A stretch of DNA of 64,000 bases from Prosopocoilus inquinatus (GCA_036172665.1 CM069876.1:7192001-7256000), one strand, 5' to 3'; positions 1-11,012 are shown, counted from the stretch's first letter. Translations and numbers: made by a program. The notes: a model not told the origin generated them from the sequence alone.

Positions 1-89
1 CATGTGTGAATATTTTACCTGCCAAACATCTGCTGACTTTGTTAGAACAAAAATATTTGTAGAGCGTTGAGTCATCAGAGCAATTTGCA

Positions 90-1188
90 GTACCTGTTTC
101 TTTAGGTCCTGGAAAGTGTGTCGATAACAATACTTTAAGCGTATCCTGAGAGTCTTCGGTATACGCTCCGCTGGGCTTCTTAAGGAGTCCAGCCAGGAGT
201 TTAGCCAGTACCTTTTGGATTCGCGCTGTCGAGGCGAGTTCACCTATCCCTTCACAGAAACGTTTCCAGGCCCTTCTTTTCGATTTCCTCAATTCTTTGT
301 TGTACTTTGTTAGGGCTGTTTTGTAGTCCTCCCATTTTCCTATTCTTTTCGACCTATTAAATTCTTTCCTAGCCTCTGTTTTGAGTCTACTTAGTTCTGC
401 ATTTCACCAAGGGACTCTCTACAATCTCTACAGGTTATTCTCTCCCTTAGCGGGCAGCTTTTATTGTAAACAGCCAGTCTACTCTGACTTAAGTGTCGTG
501 AGGCAGCTTCTAACTCCTCTGTCGTGGCGACGTCGTATTGGAGACCTTCTAGATCAACTTTTAGTGTCTCCTAACAAAGGCGCCAATTCATCGATCTGGG
601 CGCTATGTACTGCACCACTTCCATTTCTGAGGTTTTTAGATCAAACGCAATTAGGGCGTGATCAGAAAACGATGGTTCGTCCATCCCGTGCCAATTTTCA
701 ATAAATTGTGTCATAAGCGGAGTAATGAGACTGAGGTCGAGGACCTCTTGTTGTATCGCGTTTATGAAGGTCGGTTTATTACCTCGATTTATGGTGTCTA
801 TATCGTTAGACATTCTAGCAAGTTCGTACCTCTTTGATTTGTATCTGTGCAGCTCCAAAGTTCATTGTACGCATTGGCGTCGCAGCTCGGAATTAATTTT
901 TTTTCCCAACTGTCACCAATTTATGAGGCGCTTCACTTCCTCTGGTGGTGCATTACTTTCTTCACCAGGAAGATACATTGAGGCCACAACGATCAACTTC
1001 TTGCCTTCCTTAGTGGGCAGTCTTAATAAAGCTGCTACCAGATCCCTAGTACAAAATTCTTTAATAGGAACGTATATCATGCTTTTCCTGACCACCAACG
1101 TTGCTCTTGAGTTGTCCAGTTTGCTATCGTAGACAAGTTGTAGTAGCGCAATGCTAATTTGCTTCTTGATAAGAATGTTGTGTTGCAA
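90..1188 (-). pseudogene. LINE (R1/Jockey-like) ORF2 fragment: endonuclease and linker
   Basis: This is a decayed non-LTR retrotransposon fragment read on the minus strand. The segment at 913-1188 resembles the start of an APE-type endonuclease (motifs VVASMYLPGEE and CTRDLVAALLRLP). The segment at 571-858 carries the end of the domain with the typical SDHALIAFDL motif, in which the His is the expected catalytic residue. From about 400 down to 100 the next stretch reads as the basic linker between endonuclease and reverse transcriptase (WKRFCEGIGELASTARIQKV, then EDSQDTLKVLLSTHFPGPKE). The pieces lie in different frames, so the copy is dead. The reverse transcriptase is missing or lies outside the window. 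Family recognition is from memory of the protein class, with no search run. Confidence 0.75.
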
Positions 1189-1224
1189 ATTAATTTTTCA
1201 CATAAACTTCAATTTTGTCACTGA

Positions 1225-1475
1225 TTTTTAGAAGTGTTGCAAAATGATGATGTAACTTTAAATAGAACATTCTTCGCTGATGAGGACTGGTTTCATAGAA
1301 ATGGGTACATCAATTCACAAAGCATGCGAATTTGAAGGTAACATAGACTCAATTCGTTACTGAAATGAAATTTTACAACCATTCTTCCAACAACTACATG
1401 ATGACGAATTACAAGAAGGATATTTTCAACAAGATGGTGCAACAGCTCACTACTCTCGACCACAACTTATTTGAC
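1225..1475 (+). pseudogene. Mariner/Tc-type (DUF4817-group) transposase relic
   Basis: Two short protein-like stretches of a DDE transposase are visible. The first, near 1273-1325, reads FFADEDWFHRNGYIN and matches the FFSDEAWFHLSGYLN region of the better copy at 10035-10772. The second, near 1380-1475, reads GYFQQDGATAHYSRPQ, the classic second-Asp motif of mariner-like transposases. Stops and frameshifts separate them and both termini of the gene are absent. It is a relic with no coding capacity. Confidence 0.6.
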
Positions 1476-1568
1476 CAGATTTTTATTTAGACACTAAACT
1501 TGTTAGTAATCTAGACAAACCTACTGTCTTCCATGGCCAACCTTTAACAAAAAATTATTTGGGTATAA

Positions 1569-1965
1569 TGTTACGAATTTGGGGTTCACAAATTATAGTC
1601 GTTAAATTTCAGAACACTTTAATTTCAAGCTGTCGCTTTACACAATTAACAACACAATTGTAATGAGCTTTTCTATCAACTAACACTTTTACAAAATGTA
1701 CTTTCTATTTATTCGAGGTACGAATCCTTCACTCGCTAACTTCATAACTAACTACTTCTGACGGATCGTACGGCTTATATAGCAGAGCCCTCTATTGCCC
1801 GAACATGCTAGAATGATCGAGTAGTTTCCGGTCATGTTCTGTGACGCAAGGTGGCGTACTGATGCTAAAAATAGATCTGTTTGCGCGTGACGGATGCAAC
1901 AATAAGGTAGGAGGACCATTTTTTTAACTAGATTAAATTCTGCAGTACAAAATAAAATATTCAAT
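1569..1965. mobile_element. Possible solo LTR of a gypsy-type retrotransposon
   Basis: The stretch starts with TGTTACGAATTTGGGG, a common start for insect gypsy-group LTRs. It holds a TATA-like motif (GGCTTATATAGCAGAGCCC, about 1773-1791), and it is more GC-balanced than its surroundings. I could not find a convincing CA end or a flanking target duplication, and no internal coding region lies next to it. The right end given is approximate. It could also be an unrelated promoter-like repeat. Confidence 0.3.
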
Positions 1966-3150
1966 TTGACCTATTTATTAGATTCTTATCAAAGTGTAGC
2001 CAATGAAGCGTTTGATTTTGAACGTGATATGATTGTAGAAGAAGTGAAGACTTGAACAGTCGATATAATAATCCTGTCATATCCGATGACTTCATGAAAC
2101 GTCTATAAAAATTTATTATTAATAAGCGGGTATTCACCATTATTCATTCAATTCATTGCAGCACATTAAGCAGTATAAGCATGAAGTCGACGTTACAAGT
2201 AGATGCGCCTAATATATTATCACTGCATCACTGCAGCAACACAAGAACGGTTTCTAGGTAGGCATTATTTCTTCAGATACAGGCGCCAGTGTAGCTTCTA
2301 TTGCCGGTCGATGGCTTCGCCTGTGCATTGCATACAAACCACTCACCTCAACATTGTTCTTTTAAAAGTGAATGTCCGTTACTACTTATCGACTATAAGC
2401 AATTTAAACTATAACAGATGCCAAGTCTTGCTGGATGAGAACAAAGTTATTCGCTTGAATAGCAAGAATAACTGCTGGCTGGAATGGTGAGCGCCTTTAA
2501 AAGGGCTGCTTAATAATATAACATTAAGACAGGCTAATAATTTCCAAATTAAGCTAAGTAAATAACTATCAAGTAAGCAAATGTATAATCATTTTTAATT
2601 TGACTAAATATGTGTTAGTAAAGCAAGTGGTTCGCAGTAAAGGAAAAAAAAATGCGACCACAAGCTCAAGACGATTTTACTCGAGCACTTAACAGATAGT
2701 TGTTACGCTTAAATACCGAACATTAAGAAGATTAATTTTAATTTGAAAACGTGCGTGCATATACAACCATCGACAAGATAATAGAAACCAGTACTTTTTA
2801 AAGAATCCAGCCAATAATTAAGATGTATTAAAATCTTAGTTCACTCACAATAATTTGAAAAAATTAGCAGCTTGTCTAGGTATTTTTCAGTTTTAAAGAA
2901 ATACCTATTGTTCTTATAACTATTAAACCATTATTAAAATTAATTTTACAAATAACAAAAGAAAAAGGTGATTTGGTAAAACAACGGCATTTGCTGTTTA
3001 ATAATTTCTATTTTATACAGTTTGTATAAATGATTCATAGGGTCAGGAACCTCTAAAAAATAAAAAAAAAATAATGTTGGCTAGATTTTGTTTTGTTTTA
3101 ATATAATAGGCAAAAAATACTATCTGAGGACGGAGTTGCATTAAACATTC
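1966..3150. other. AT-rich stretch without recognisable gene
   Basis: I see no convincing coding sequence, tRNA or terminal repeat here. The only long open frame (2203-2490, plus) shows no domain and an irregular composition. Short A- and T-runs dominate after 2700. Confidence 0.5.
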
Positions 3151-3358
3151 ACTCACCATTGGTTAGGTCTCTCATTCCTAATGTTCTTTCTTTCTTTCTC
3201 GCTTCCCTGACCGCAAAAGGCGCGGAGGGTAAACGTCTTGGCTTCGGAGCATCGCATTCCAATTCCATAAGGACCATGCAAATTATTAGTAACCCTTTAT
3301 GAATATCTATTCAGTAAAATGGAACACTTCACTTACCGGGGCCGTTTTTCGGCCCCAC

Positions 3359-4010
3359 CTACTCCAGCGGCGAATCTAGAAGCTGTAGCTCCCTCACAAT
3401 GATATTGGATATTGAGGAAGTCATCCTCGCACGTTGACTTCTTATCTTCGCATGCATTAACCCCACATTCACCTGTGGATATGAAACCCACCCCTCCCAA
3501 TGGATATTAGCATACGTTGCCTCCAAAGCATACATTCTCAGGATCAGTTGATGTCATGGACTGCATGAGTGTTAAGCACCATTCCGTTCCGGTCCAATGA
3601 CATCATCATGTTAGACCTTTCTGGATAGCTCAATGCTATCACTTGGTCAGGAATGCAATTTAACTGAATTCCCACTCACAATGAATGCAGAATACAGCTA
3701 AATACTTTGCCCATATCGTGCTCTTCATCGGTGCTGCTTGCACACCGCGACAAGAACCCCGATACCGTATGCTGGTGCACGGTACCATCCTCTGGCCAAC
3801 GCCCAGGATCGCGTCCCGGATCCCGGGATTCTGCCACCAGAATACCTCCGTATAACTCATGACTCATGACCCTCAAACCGCATTGCCAATCGTGAGAATG
3901 TACCGCCCTAACACTTCTTCCAGAACATACCATCTCAGGTCATATTCAGCAGGCACCCTCTAGTTCATGCCCTGCAACACATCGCAGCCACCACATACAA
4001 CACATCTCTA
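3359..4010 (-). pseudogene. Broken protein relic of unknown family, possibly an endogenous viral or transposon protein
   Basis: A GC-richer block contains protein-like runs in different minus-strand frames. The most distal run (about 3359-3545) includes HWEGWVSYPQVNVGL and ends at a TAG (3359-3361). The next one upstream (about 3553-3660) includes DQVIALSYPERSNMMMSLD. Farther upstream (3660-3860 and around 3915-3950) are runs with MKSTIWAKYLAVFC and YDLRWYVLEEVLGRYIL. Frameshifts and stops break it, so nothing intact is made. The regular mix of residues, unlike random AT-rich translation, argues for a real ancestral gene of at least 200 residues. I cannot name the family: a viral structural protein captured in the genome or a retroelement protein are both possible. 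Confidence 0.45.
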
Positions 4011-4289
4011 ACAAACCATCGCCTCCTCCCGGCTAATATTTCGTGGACAGTCCTTATCAAATATCCACTATATATTTTAATCACCTTCGCGAACCCCACT
4101 TACGTTCACCGTCCGCGTCAACCCTCGGGAGACTGGCGTATCTCTCTCGATTCTTTGCTGCATAGACTAAACACGCCTCTATATCATATTACCAAACTAA
4201 TAACGTAAACAAATATGCACGTGCTTCACAGATATTTCGAGAATGCATAAACTTTCTTAAATTCTAAACTTGTAAAATATTCAACTACA

Positions 4290-4672
4290 ACACTAATATT
4301 TGTCTAATATTAATAATAGTGTACACTATTAAAGCGCTTTTGATTGGCGTGCACTATGTGCACTGAATGTATCTCTTAACCTCATGGAATCTGTTCAATT
4401 CGGGAAAGAATACATGCACGTCATATACAGAACTCGTGTATTTCAAGTGGTTGCACTACGTTAGTCAACACTATTATTAATTTTGTATTTGAACTTGATT
4501 TAATGATGCATTTCCGATACATAAAAATTCGCATATTGTTGATTAGCATAGCGCAACCACCTGAAATGGACGAGTTCCGTACATGACGTGCATATATTCT
4601 TTCTTGAATTGAACTACAGATGAAGATACACTTAGTGCACTTCATTCGAAAGCGATATTAGACTTCATACCT
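4290..4672. mobile_element. Foldback (hairpin) MITE
   Basis: Two arms of about 150-170 bp are inverted copies of each other. The left arm holds GAAAGAATACATGCACGTCA (about 4405-4424). The reverse complement of the right arm (around 4580-4605) reads GAAAGAATATATGCACGTCA. Pairing continues outward through GTGCACT and AAAGCG and inward through GGTTGCACTACGTTAGTCAA, leaving a short loop near 4490-4530. Arm identity is roughly 85-90% by eye. No coding capacity is present. A minus-strand open frame over the region (4421-4645) is a by-product of the palindrome. Confidence 0.75.
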
Positions 4673-4921
4673 CATGTCATGTGTCACTTTGCATTTCTGA
4701 CTTCAACAAACTTGTTTACGCTTTTTATGCTAGTTTCAGTAGATCTAAACTAACAAAACAGTTTTTTTAAAACTATACCATTGGGATAACATCAATTTAA
4801 ACAAGTTGTAAACTTTGCATTTGACACTGTCGAGTTACGCAACTTTCCTTTTAGTAATAAATAATAACTGTCTATACCAATACTCACGTTAGGTCAAGAT
4901 ATATTCACTGTGATGTCTTAT

Positions 4922-5790
4922 TATCGCAATGAAACATTAATTGATGGTGAATGAACTTGGCTCAATGCAAGCTTGTAAGAATGACTACCTTGTAAATTTT
5001 CGCGATGTTCAAATTCGCGATGGTTCTCAGTTAAATCACATTCGCGATTAGAGCTGTTGCAAACCGTATGTATTCGTTACTGAGTAACGGGTACAACATG
5101 AGACTCGAAGTACCGATTCGTTACTTGTCAAAAAATTTCGTTACTCGTATGATCATACCGTACGATTTCGCTCACGTTTGGATACGAAAGAGTGCGACCT
5201 CCCGATCAGTTAGTAATTTAGTAATTTCAGTTAGAAGTTGCTTACGTTTTTAATAGATTGTTTATCAACTGTTTATACTTACTGCATACGTATGCATTTT
5301 TAGTAAGTAGTAATTTTATTTTGAGTATTTTTTAATAAACTAAATTATAATAAAAGTAATTTTATTATGTATTACAATTTTAAGTTGACAATTATATTCA
5401 CGCATGTTATCCGATTATTTAATTATGCTGTAGTAACGAAAGTAACGAGTAACGAATACTTTGTAACGGGTACCGAAATCTAAACTAACGAATACATGCG
5501 AGTACAAACTTTTTCGTTACTTTTGCAGCACTATTCGCGATTTGATTAATAGATTTCTAAGAACTGGCAGTGTAAAGAAAACTGGAAGACCTTCAGATTT
5601 AGATAATACCTATTGTTGATGATTTTAAGAGGACCGGATGGCTTGAACAAAACCCCCAAAAATCACTGTCCACATTATCTCTGCAAAGTGGAGTTTCTGT
5701 AAGTACTTTAACGTCACAAGATACCAGTTTCGAAGTAATTTTAATGGTGACAGAATATTCTTTAGTAATGAGGCTTTGTTACCATTAAGA
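4922..5790 (+). pseudogene. DUF4817-type mariner-like transposase relic, interrupted by a MITE
   Basis: Before the inserted MITE the frame reads NFRDVQIRDGSQLNHIRD (up to 5049). After it the frame continues as LINRFLRTGSVKKTGRPSD (5542-5600), which is the first helix-turn-helix of DUF4817-fused transposases (compare LKFRETGSLGRKTG in the 10 kb copy). Further on, NPQKSLSTLSLQSGVSVSTL (about 5655-5715) matches the second helix-turn-helix, and IFFSNEALLP (about 5757-5785) matches the first catalytic motif with Asp changed to Asn. Removing one target-duplication copy restores the frame across the MITE, so the transposase was there first. Other stops and frameshifts make it inactive. Confidence 0.7.
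5050..5532. mobile_element. hAT-like MITE with 10-bp flanking duplication
   Basis: The 483-bp element has imperfect terminal inverted repeats: AGAGCTGTTGCAAA on the left, and AGTGCTGCAAAA as the reverse complement of the right end. The flanking direct repeat ATTCGCGATT occurs at 5040-5049 and 5533-5542. The interior is rich in GTTACT/AGTAACG repeats, such as TTCGTTACTGAGTAACGGGT and AGTAACGAGTAACGAATAC. No transposase is present; the open frame at 5068-5253 looks incidental. A hAT assignment is an inference from the terminus. The expected duplication for hAT is 8 bp, so the extra 2 bp may be chance or part of the ends. Confidence 0.7.
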
Positions 5791-7130
5791 AAAATAATTA
5801 CCATAAAACATGGTTGGGCCAATTTATGTTACAAAAACAAAACAACCACCAACCCGTCTTGTGACTTACCCCCGAAATACCTGCTCGATCGGTAAGAACA
5901 TGATTTGAAATATGATGGTATACACGTTTTAAATAGGGGCTACCCTTTACTTGCTCGCAGTTTAATGACGATATAATTATCTTTCAAGGTAAACCGGAAG
6001 TAGGTGCATCAGAGCCTTTTGTTATTAATTTTTTTCGCAACTTCCTACGACTTCTAATTTTCGAAGAAAAGTGGTGGAACGGATGATCTGAAACAGCTTG
6101 TATATTATTATTATTGCAATTTTTTATTTATTTTGATTCAAAATTACTACGAGTGAAATTTAAATTGTTTCATTTTAGTATATAAATATTCCCAGTAGAT
6201 AAGAGTGGACAGGAAACACTATAGCCTAAACAAGTAAAACCGTGCTACCCGTAGAACCGTCGAATGTCCTCCCTTCCTCGCTGAGCTAAGTTAATTTAAA
6301 AAAATTGTTACAGTTTCCCTTGGTTTAGGAAACCTATTTTACGTCTGCGAGCTAATCGACGAGAGGTGTAAGTTTTTAATATTCATAAAGAATCAGGCAT
6401 TGCAGTTGAAGAGAATACTAAATTAATGGGTGTCCAACCTATGGTTCAACCATGCGGTTGTTGTTGCCATAACAGTTCAAACCCCTAGAAACCCTTCCAG
6501 AGTAACATGAATGTGTGTGTGTGTGTGTGTTTGTATAAGCTGTAAAAACCAGCCCCGATGCCCAAAAAATCGAAGACCCTCCAGGATACTACAGAGACTC
6601 TGTTGCTCCGTTCTACCTAGTACAGTATAGTAGTATAGTAATTGTTGTCTTACATGTCATGTTCTTTTCCAAAATTTCTTTACCTTACTTTTTCACTTTC
6701 TTGTATTAATTTAAATTAGTTGTAGCATTGTAGCACACGAACGAATTTTATTTGTTGTGTAGTTTTTCGTAGCTTTTCGCCTTCAAAAGAGTAACTAAAT
6801 AGTCATTTTAACAGTCATTTAATCCGAAAGTTATGACGCTCTTTCATTAGTTAAAAAGCATCGTGGTGGCAGCAAAAGTCTCTTTTTCAAAATTCTTGCT
6901 AATTCATTTAAAGCACTCTACCTGCTTAAATAGAAAATTACAGGTAAGGGCAACCTTTACTGTTCAAAGTTCAGGAAGGCCATACCTACATTAATATATT
7001 GTCGGCAGCTCTTACAACAATTGAGGACATGGGTAGGGTTTTTCTTCATTATTCAGCAACCTCGATCATTCAGTGACCCCGCCCCCGCGCAAAAATATTT
7101 CTTACTAAAGTGGCTATTATATCGGGCATG
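5791..7130. other. Non-coding stretch with a GT microsatellite
   Basis: No gene is recognisable. A (GT)n run of about 19 bases sits at 6512-6530. The rest is AT-rich, with no inverted repeat I could detect. Confidence 0.5.
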
Positions 7131-7132
7131 CG

Positions 7133-7260
7133 AGTGCGAGTGGCGCAGTGGACTTATAAAGTCGAGTCACTTGTCGGCTTGGGTTCGAATCCCACCAGGG
7201 CCATGGATGTTTGTGTTGTCCGGATTATGACCCAGCGTATCAAAGTAAATACAGGGTGTA
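7133..7260 (+). mobile_element. tRNA-derived SINE or tRNA-like pol III head
   Basis: A perfect-looking A box, TGGCGCAGTGG (7141-7151), is followed 30 bases later by a perfect B box, GGTTCGAATCC (7182-7192), inside the T-arm-like TGGGTTCGAATCCCA. The spacing suits an internal pol III promoter. I could not pair a proper acceptor stem and the sequence runs on into non-tRNA sequence, so a SINE head is more likely than a functional tRNA gene. The 3' limit is a guess. Confidence 0.6.
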
Positions 7261-8135
7261 CTTTTACTGTGTGTTAATTTTCTTCACGTGCAACGGGTTA
7301 AAACCAGCCAAGAAAAGCTGTTGATGTTTTCCCCAACATCAATTTTTGGGCGAAAACACACACAAAGAAAAGCACATCAACGCGAAACGTGTTGTTGCAC
7401 CGAGAAGAACGAGGACAATTCTGTTCTGACAAAATCGCTTCGCGCAGGCGAACGGAAAGAGATGGGGTTAAAACAAGAAGAGATAGGGTGCCTCCGCCAA
7501 CCGTGACAGAATCTTACGTCAACGAGGACCAATGGGCTTAAAGACCAGGGTTCAATTTCTGTGTAGCTAACGTGGGAAAGAAATCGCTGATTTCACAATA
7601 TGATGCAATAATGCGTAAATCAAAAAGGCTAAATAAAGAATCTATGCGACCGGAGAATTTAACTTTCGCAACCCAAACTTTTCCTTATCCTAACTTTTAC
7701 AGGAAAACGAATAACACGGGGAAATACTTTAAAAGCAAATCGACGGAGCGCAAAGAATTCGCCGGGCGGTCTGTGAAAATTATTTCACGGGGAACAATAT
7801 ACAGGGTGATTCGGGGTCGGACAGAAATTGAACGGTAACACGCTTATTAATTATTTTATTTAAAATTTTAATTCACTGAGCGAAGTAATATGTTTTACGA
7901 TATCAACTATCGACGAATAAGTTTAAAATTTATGCACCAATTAGGTAAGCGCGTTAAAAAAGTTCTTCCTTCACACTTTTACGTAAATAAACTTTTACTG
8001 TAACCTCGCTACTAGCTATGAAAATATTACTACTTATGTTCTATGGAAAAAAGTAAATTTTTATGTGAGAAATTACAATTTGTTTGTACCTCGCTTTTAA
8101 TTTGTTCGGCGATTAATTAAATTAGTAATAAATAA
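7261..8135. other. Non-coding stretch with two transposon-terminus-like motifs
   Basis: TACAGGGTGTAC (about 7249-7260) and TACAGGGTGATTC (about 7799-7811) resemble Tc1/mariner-type termini in the same orientation, with no inverted partner found nearby. A small perfect hairpin, TTGATGTT-loop-AACATCAA, lies near 7320-7341. Open frames at 7288-7506 and 7572-7838 are basic and low in complexity and show no domain. I do not call them genes. Confidence 0.4.
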
Positions 8136-8138
8136 TAT

Positions 8139-9130
8139 AAATAATTAGTAAAGGAGTTCCACAAGGATCTATCCTTCGGCCACTGTTATTTCTGATCTAT
8201 GTCAATGACTTAGAACAAATGATGCCTTCCGTATCATTGTGCCAATATACTGATGATACCTCATGTGTCATAACGAGTAACTCCGAGTCCTTATGTGCTG
8301 AACTTGCCTCCTCAGCCATTAACGTCATGTCCAATTGGTCTGAACTGAATCATCTTTTAATTAATTTTAATAAAACTGTAGCACTGCAATTTAAAAATGG
8401 TCCGCTGTCTTCTAATATCTTAATCAAAGTTAATGCCAAATCATTTCCAGTGTCCGACAACGTAAAATTCTTGGGTTTATACATAGATGGTTCCCTTAAG
8501 TTTAATGTCCACATCGAGTCTGTTCGAGATTATCAAAATATTGCTACGTATTACGGAACCTTAGACATTGTGTTTCAATCGACGTTTTACTAATGTACTA
8601 CAGTGCCTATGTTCAGTCCACTCTATCCTACGCTTTAATATTTTGGGGAGGCTCTTCTCATGTTCCGCAAGCGTTTGTTATGCAAAAATTCATTATTAGA
8701 ACAATGCTAAGTAGGAAGCCTTCTGAACCCTGCAAACCACTGTTTAAATCACTCCGTCTTTTACCCTTACCTTGTCTGTACATCTATAACCTTGCGTTTT
8801 TCGCCAAAACAAATCTCAATTTATTTGCAAAAAATAAGGATCAATACAATCCCAACTTATCATTAAAAACTAGAAATTTTAATAATTTATCAATCCCTAG
8901 GCATAACACCAGCCTTTATGAACGAAGTGTATATTACCGAGCATTAAAAACTTACAACCGCCTGCCCTCATCAATACGATCCAAGAATAATTTACCAGGA
9001 TTTAAACGTGAACTAAATTGTTTCTATTGGATAGCTGTTTTTACGATTTCAAATATTTTATTTAACTACACGACCAAATGACAATGCCCATATCACGATG
9101 AGATCATTGGTTAATAATAATAATAAAAAA
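8139..9130 (+). pseudogene. 5'-truncated LINE ORF2 (reverse transcriptase C-terminal part) with (TAA)n tail
   Basis: A Jockey/CR1-group non-LTR retrotransposon copy that starts within the reverse transcriptase. KGVPQGSILRPLLFLIYVND (8145-8210) is followed by the catalytic box as YTDDT, where YADDT or FADDT is expected. The VKFLGLYIDGSLKFNVHI region follows, and the frame breaks at a stop near 8591. The next frame (8593-9081) continues with the thumb and C-terminal part (LIFWGGSSHVPQAFVMQK, HNTSLYERSVYYRALKTYNR). The element ends in an AT-rich 3' region with TAATAATAATAATAAAAA at about 9112-9130, the usual tail of this group. One frameshift or stop plus the truncation make it dead, but the sequence is still well preserved. 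Confidence 0.85.
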
Positions 9131-9597
9131 AAATTACGAACCGCAGCTTCTTGAATTGCACTAGATTTTAATTTTAAAATACTTAAACTTGTAATTACTT
9201 GCAGTGAAGTTAATGTGAATTGTAAACGTTTTGACCGATCAGCTGTAATCGGAGCGGCTGATATACGTCACTCGTACTCAAGAGCAAGTAACGCACTAAC
9301 CCTGGCCTACTCCGGCTGCGGGTCTTAATGGAAGCAGCGGGCGCGTTCCACTTTTACTTATGCCAGCAGTTTTCAAACGGTTTAGTGAAAACCTGCCACT
9401 GTATTTTTCGGGAAAACTATTAAATTTATGTTAAGAACATATGATTCAATCGTTGCCATTTATGGTGATGTATTACAGGTTTAAATATTTGCACATTTGC
9501 ATAGAAAAAGAACACCCTGTAATCTGGAATGGTGATGCCCATACGACAATAATGTGTAGATTGCTGCGCAAAGCAAAAAGAAAGAAAGGCTATTATA
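9131..9597. other. Non-coding stretch
   Basis: No gene or complete repeat is recognised. GAACACCCTGTAATCTGG at about 9510-9527 resembles a right-hand Tc1/mariner-type terminus but has no partner that I can see. Confidence 0.4.
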
Positions 9598-9668
9598 TCA
9601 TGATTCGTGGCACATAATACCGTGCCTTCAATTGAATTCCTTATTAAAGTAAGCTGTGATTTTTTATG
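9598..9668 (+). mobile_element. SINE body fragment
   Basis: TACCGTGCCTTCAATTGA and the following CCTTATTAAAGTAAGCTGTGATTTTTT match the body of the SINE at 10862-11012 in opposite orientation. The tRNA-like head is missing. Together with that copy it flanks the transposase relic at 9755-10772 as an inverted pair about 70 bp long. Confidence 0.55.
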
Positions 9669-9754
9669 AAGTTGGCGACACAATTCTAGAGAAAACAGTT
9701 GTCATTAACTGTCAGTACTGATCATAACATCAAATAAAAACACAACATTAAAGT

Positions 9755-10772
9755 TTAAAGTAGATGCTCAAAATGCTCTCCTTCAGCTTGAATACATAAG
9801 CGTACTCTGCGTTTTATGTTTTCAAACCCGTCTGCTAAGTGTTCGGGGGTTATGTTAGCACACACATCTGTAATGCCCGCACGAAGTTCTTCGATTGTGT
9901 GACGCGTAGTTCTAAAAACTGTGTTTCTCATGAGCGGAAAAATGAAGTCATCCATAATTGTGAGATCCGGAGACCTTGCAGGAAAATTCACAATTCGATT
10001 ATTGAAAAACTGCTGCGGGAAAGTCATTGTTTGATTAATAATTAGAACCTCTTATTAATTCATATTTATTCATAATTAACTCATTTCGGTATCTTTCAGC
10101 AGTTACTGAGTCGTTAAAAGATATTGGTCCGATGATACGCCTTCTTGACACTGCTAGCCAAACACCAATTTTTATTGGATGTAATGGAGTTTCCACAAAT
10201 TCATGGGGATTTTCTGCTGACCATAGTCTCATATTCTGTTTATTTAAATACCCTGAGAGATGAAACCAGGCCTCATCGGAAAAGAAACACTTGTCAAGAA
10301 TGTCGTCGTTGTTTAAGTTATCAAGAAACCACTGACAATATTCTGTTCTTCTGTGAAAATCTACTGGCCTGAGTTCGTGGACTGCTTGAATCTTATATGG
10401 ATAAAGCTTTAAGTCTTTTTTAAGAATAGTGTGACATGATCCCACTGATAGCTGAACTTCTTGTGAAAGTTTCGCAATAGATTTCTTGGGAGAGTGTTCC
10501 ATTCGATCCCGAACATCTTCAATGCAGACTGCAGTCCTTTTCTTAGCTGCTCCGCTCCCTGTTTTGCGACCAAGTGATCCTGTTTCACGAAATTTAAGAA
10601 CACAAGCATGGATATGTTTAACTAGCTGTTTACAAGTAATAGCAAAATTAGGAAACTGCTGTCGAAACTTCTGTACACACTGATTAATTGAATAAACTAA
10701 CTGTCCATTTTCTATTCTACCGGTTTGAAAATCACTTTCAACAATAAATATTTGCTGCTGTAATTCTAACAT
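9755..10772 (-). pseudogene. DUF4817-type mariner-like transposase, middle catalytic region deleted
   Basis: The N-terminal frame (10772 down to 10035, 245 residues) has the DUF4817-like helix-turn-helix (KFRETGSLGRKTGSG, residues 60-74), a second helix-turn-helix (SPKKSIAKLSQEVQLSVG, 94-111) and the first catalytic motif FFSDEAWFHLSGYLN (Asp166). It then runs through VWLAVSRRRIIGPISF and stops soon after ERYRNELI. The C-terminal frame (10027 down to 9755) has FNNRIVNFPARSPDLTIMDD with the third acidic residue. The stretch between them, which in relatives carries the FQQDGA motif with the second Asp, is absent, and the frame shifts there. It cannot encode an active enzyme. The N-terminal 245 codons are otherwise open, which suggests a fairly recent loss. 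Confidence 0.8.
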
Positions 10773-10861
10773 TTTGAATTAATTGAAAACACAAAGTGTC
10801 AATTTGACATTTGTTTAATTAAATAATTGAACAGCTATCAGTGCTGCAAATCTTAGGAGAA

Positions 10862-11012
10862 AAAAAAACAGTGAAATCATAGCCCACTTTAATGAGGAAC
10901 TCAATTGAAGGCACGGTATTTTAACAGGTTCAGAAGGAACTAGGTGGGATTCGAACCCAGCAAACGTCAGCAAGTAGCCAGTGGAGTTACCGATGAACCT
11001 AGTTAATACCAC
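10862..11012 (-). mobile_element. tRNA-derived SINE copy
   Basis: On the minus strand an A-box-like TAGGTTCATCGG (rc of 10990-11001) is followed by the B box GGTTCGAATCC (rc of 10947-10957). Next comes a body containing ACCGTGCCTTCAATTGA, ending in a T run (rc of the A run at about 10860-10869) that could serve as pol III terminator. The arrangement head-body-T-run in about 150 bp is that of a short SINE. A second, headless copy in opposite orientation is at 9598-9668. Confidence 0.6.

Noticed and set aside
381..704. Plus-strand open frame of 107 codons
   Set aside because: It lies opposite the LINE endonuclease and linker relic on the minus strand and has no domain.
7133..7206. Functional tRNA gene
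   Set aside because: A and B boxes are good, but I cannot form an acceptor stem or a proper anticodon arm, and the sequence runs on into SINE-like body.
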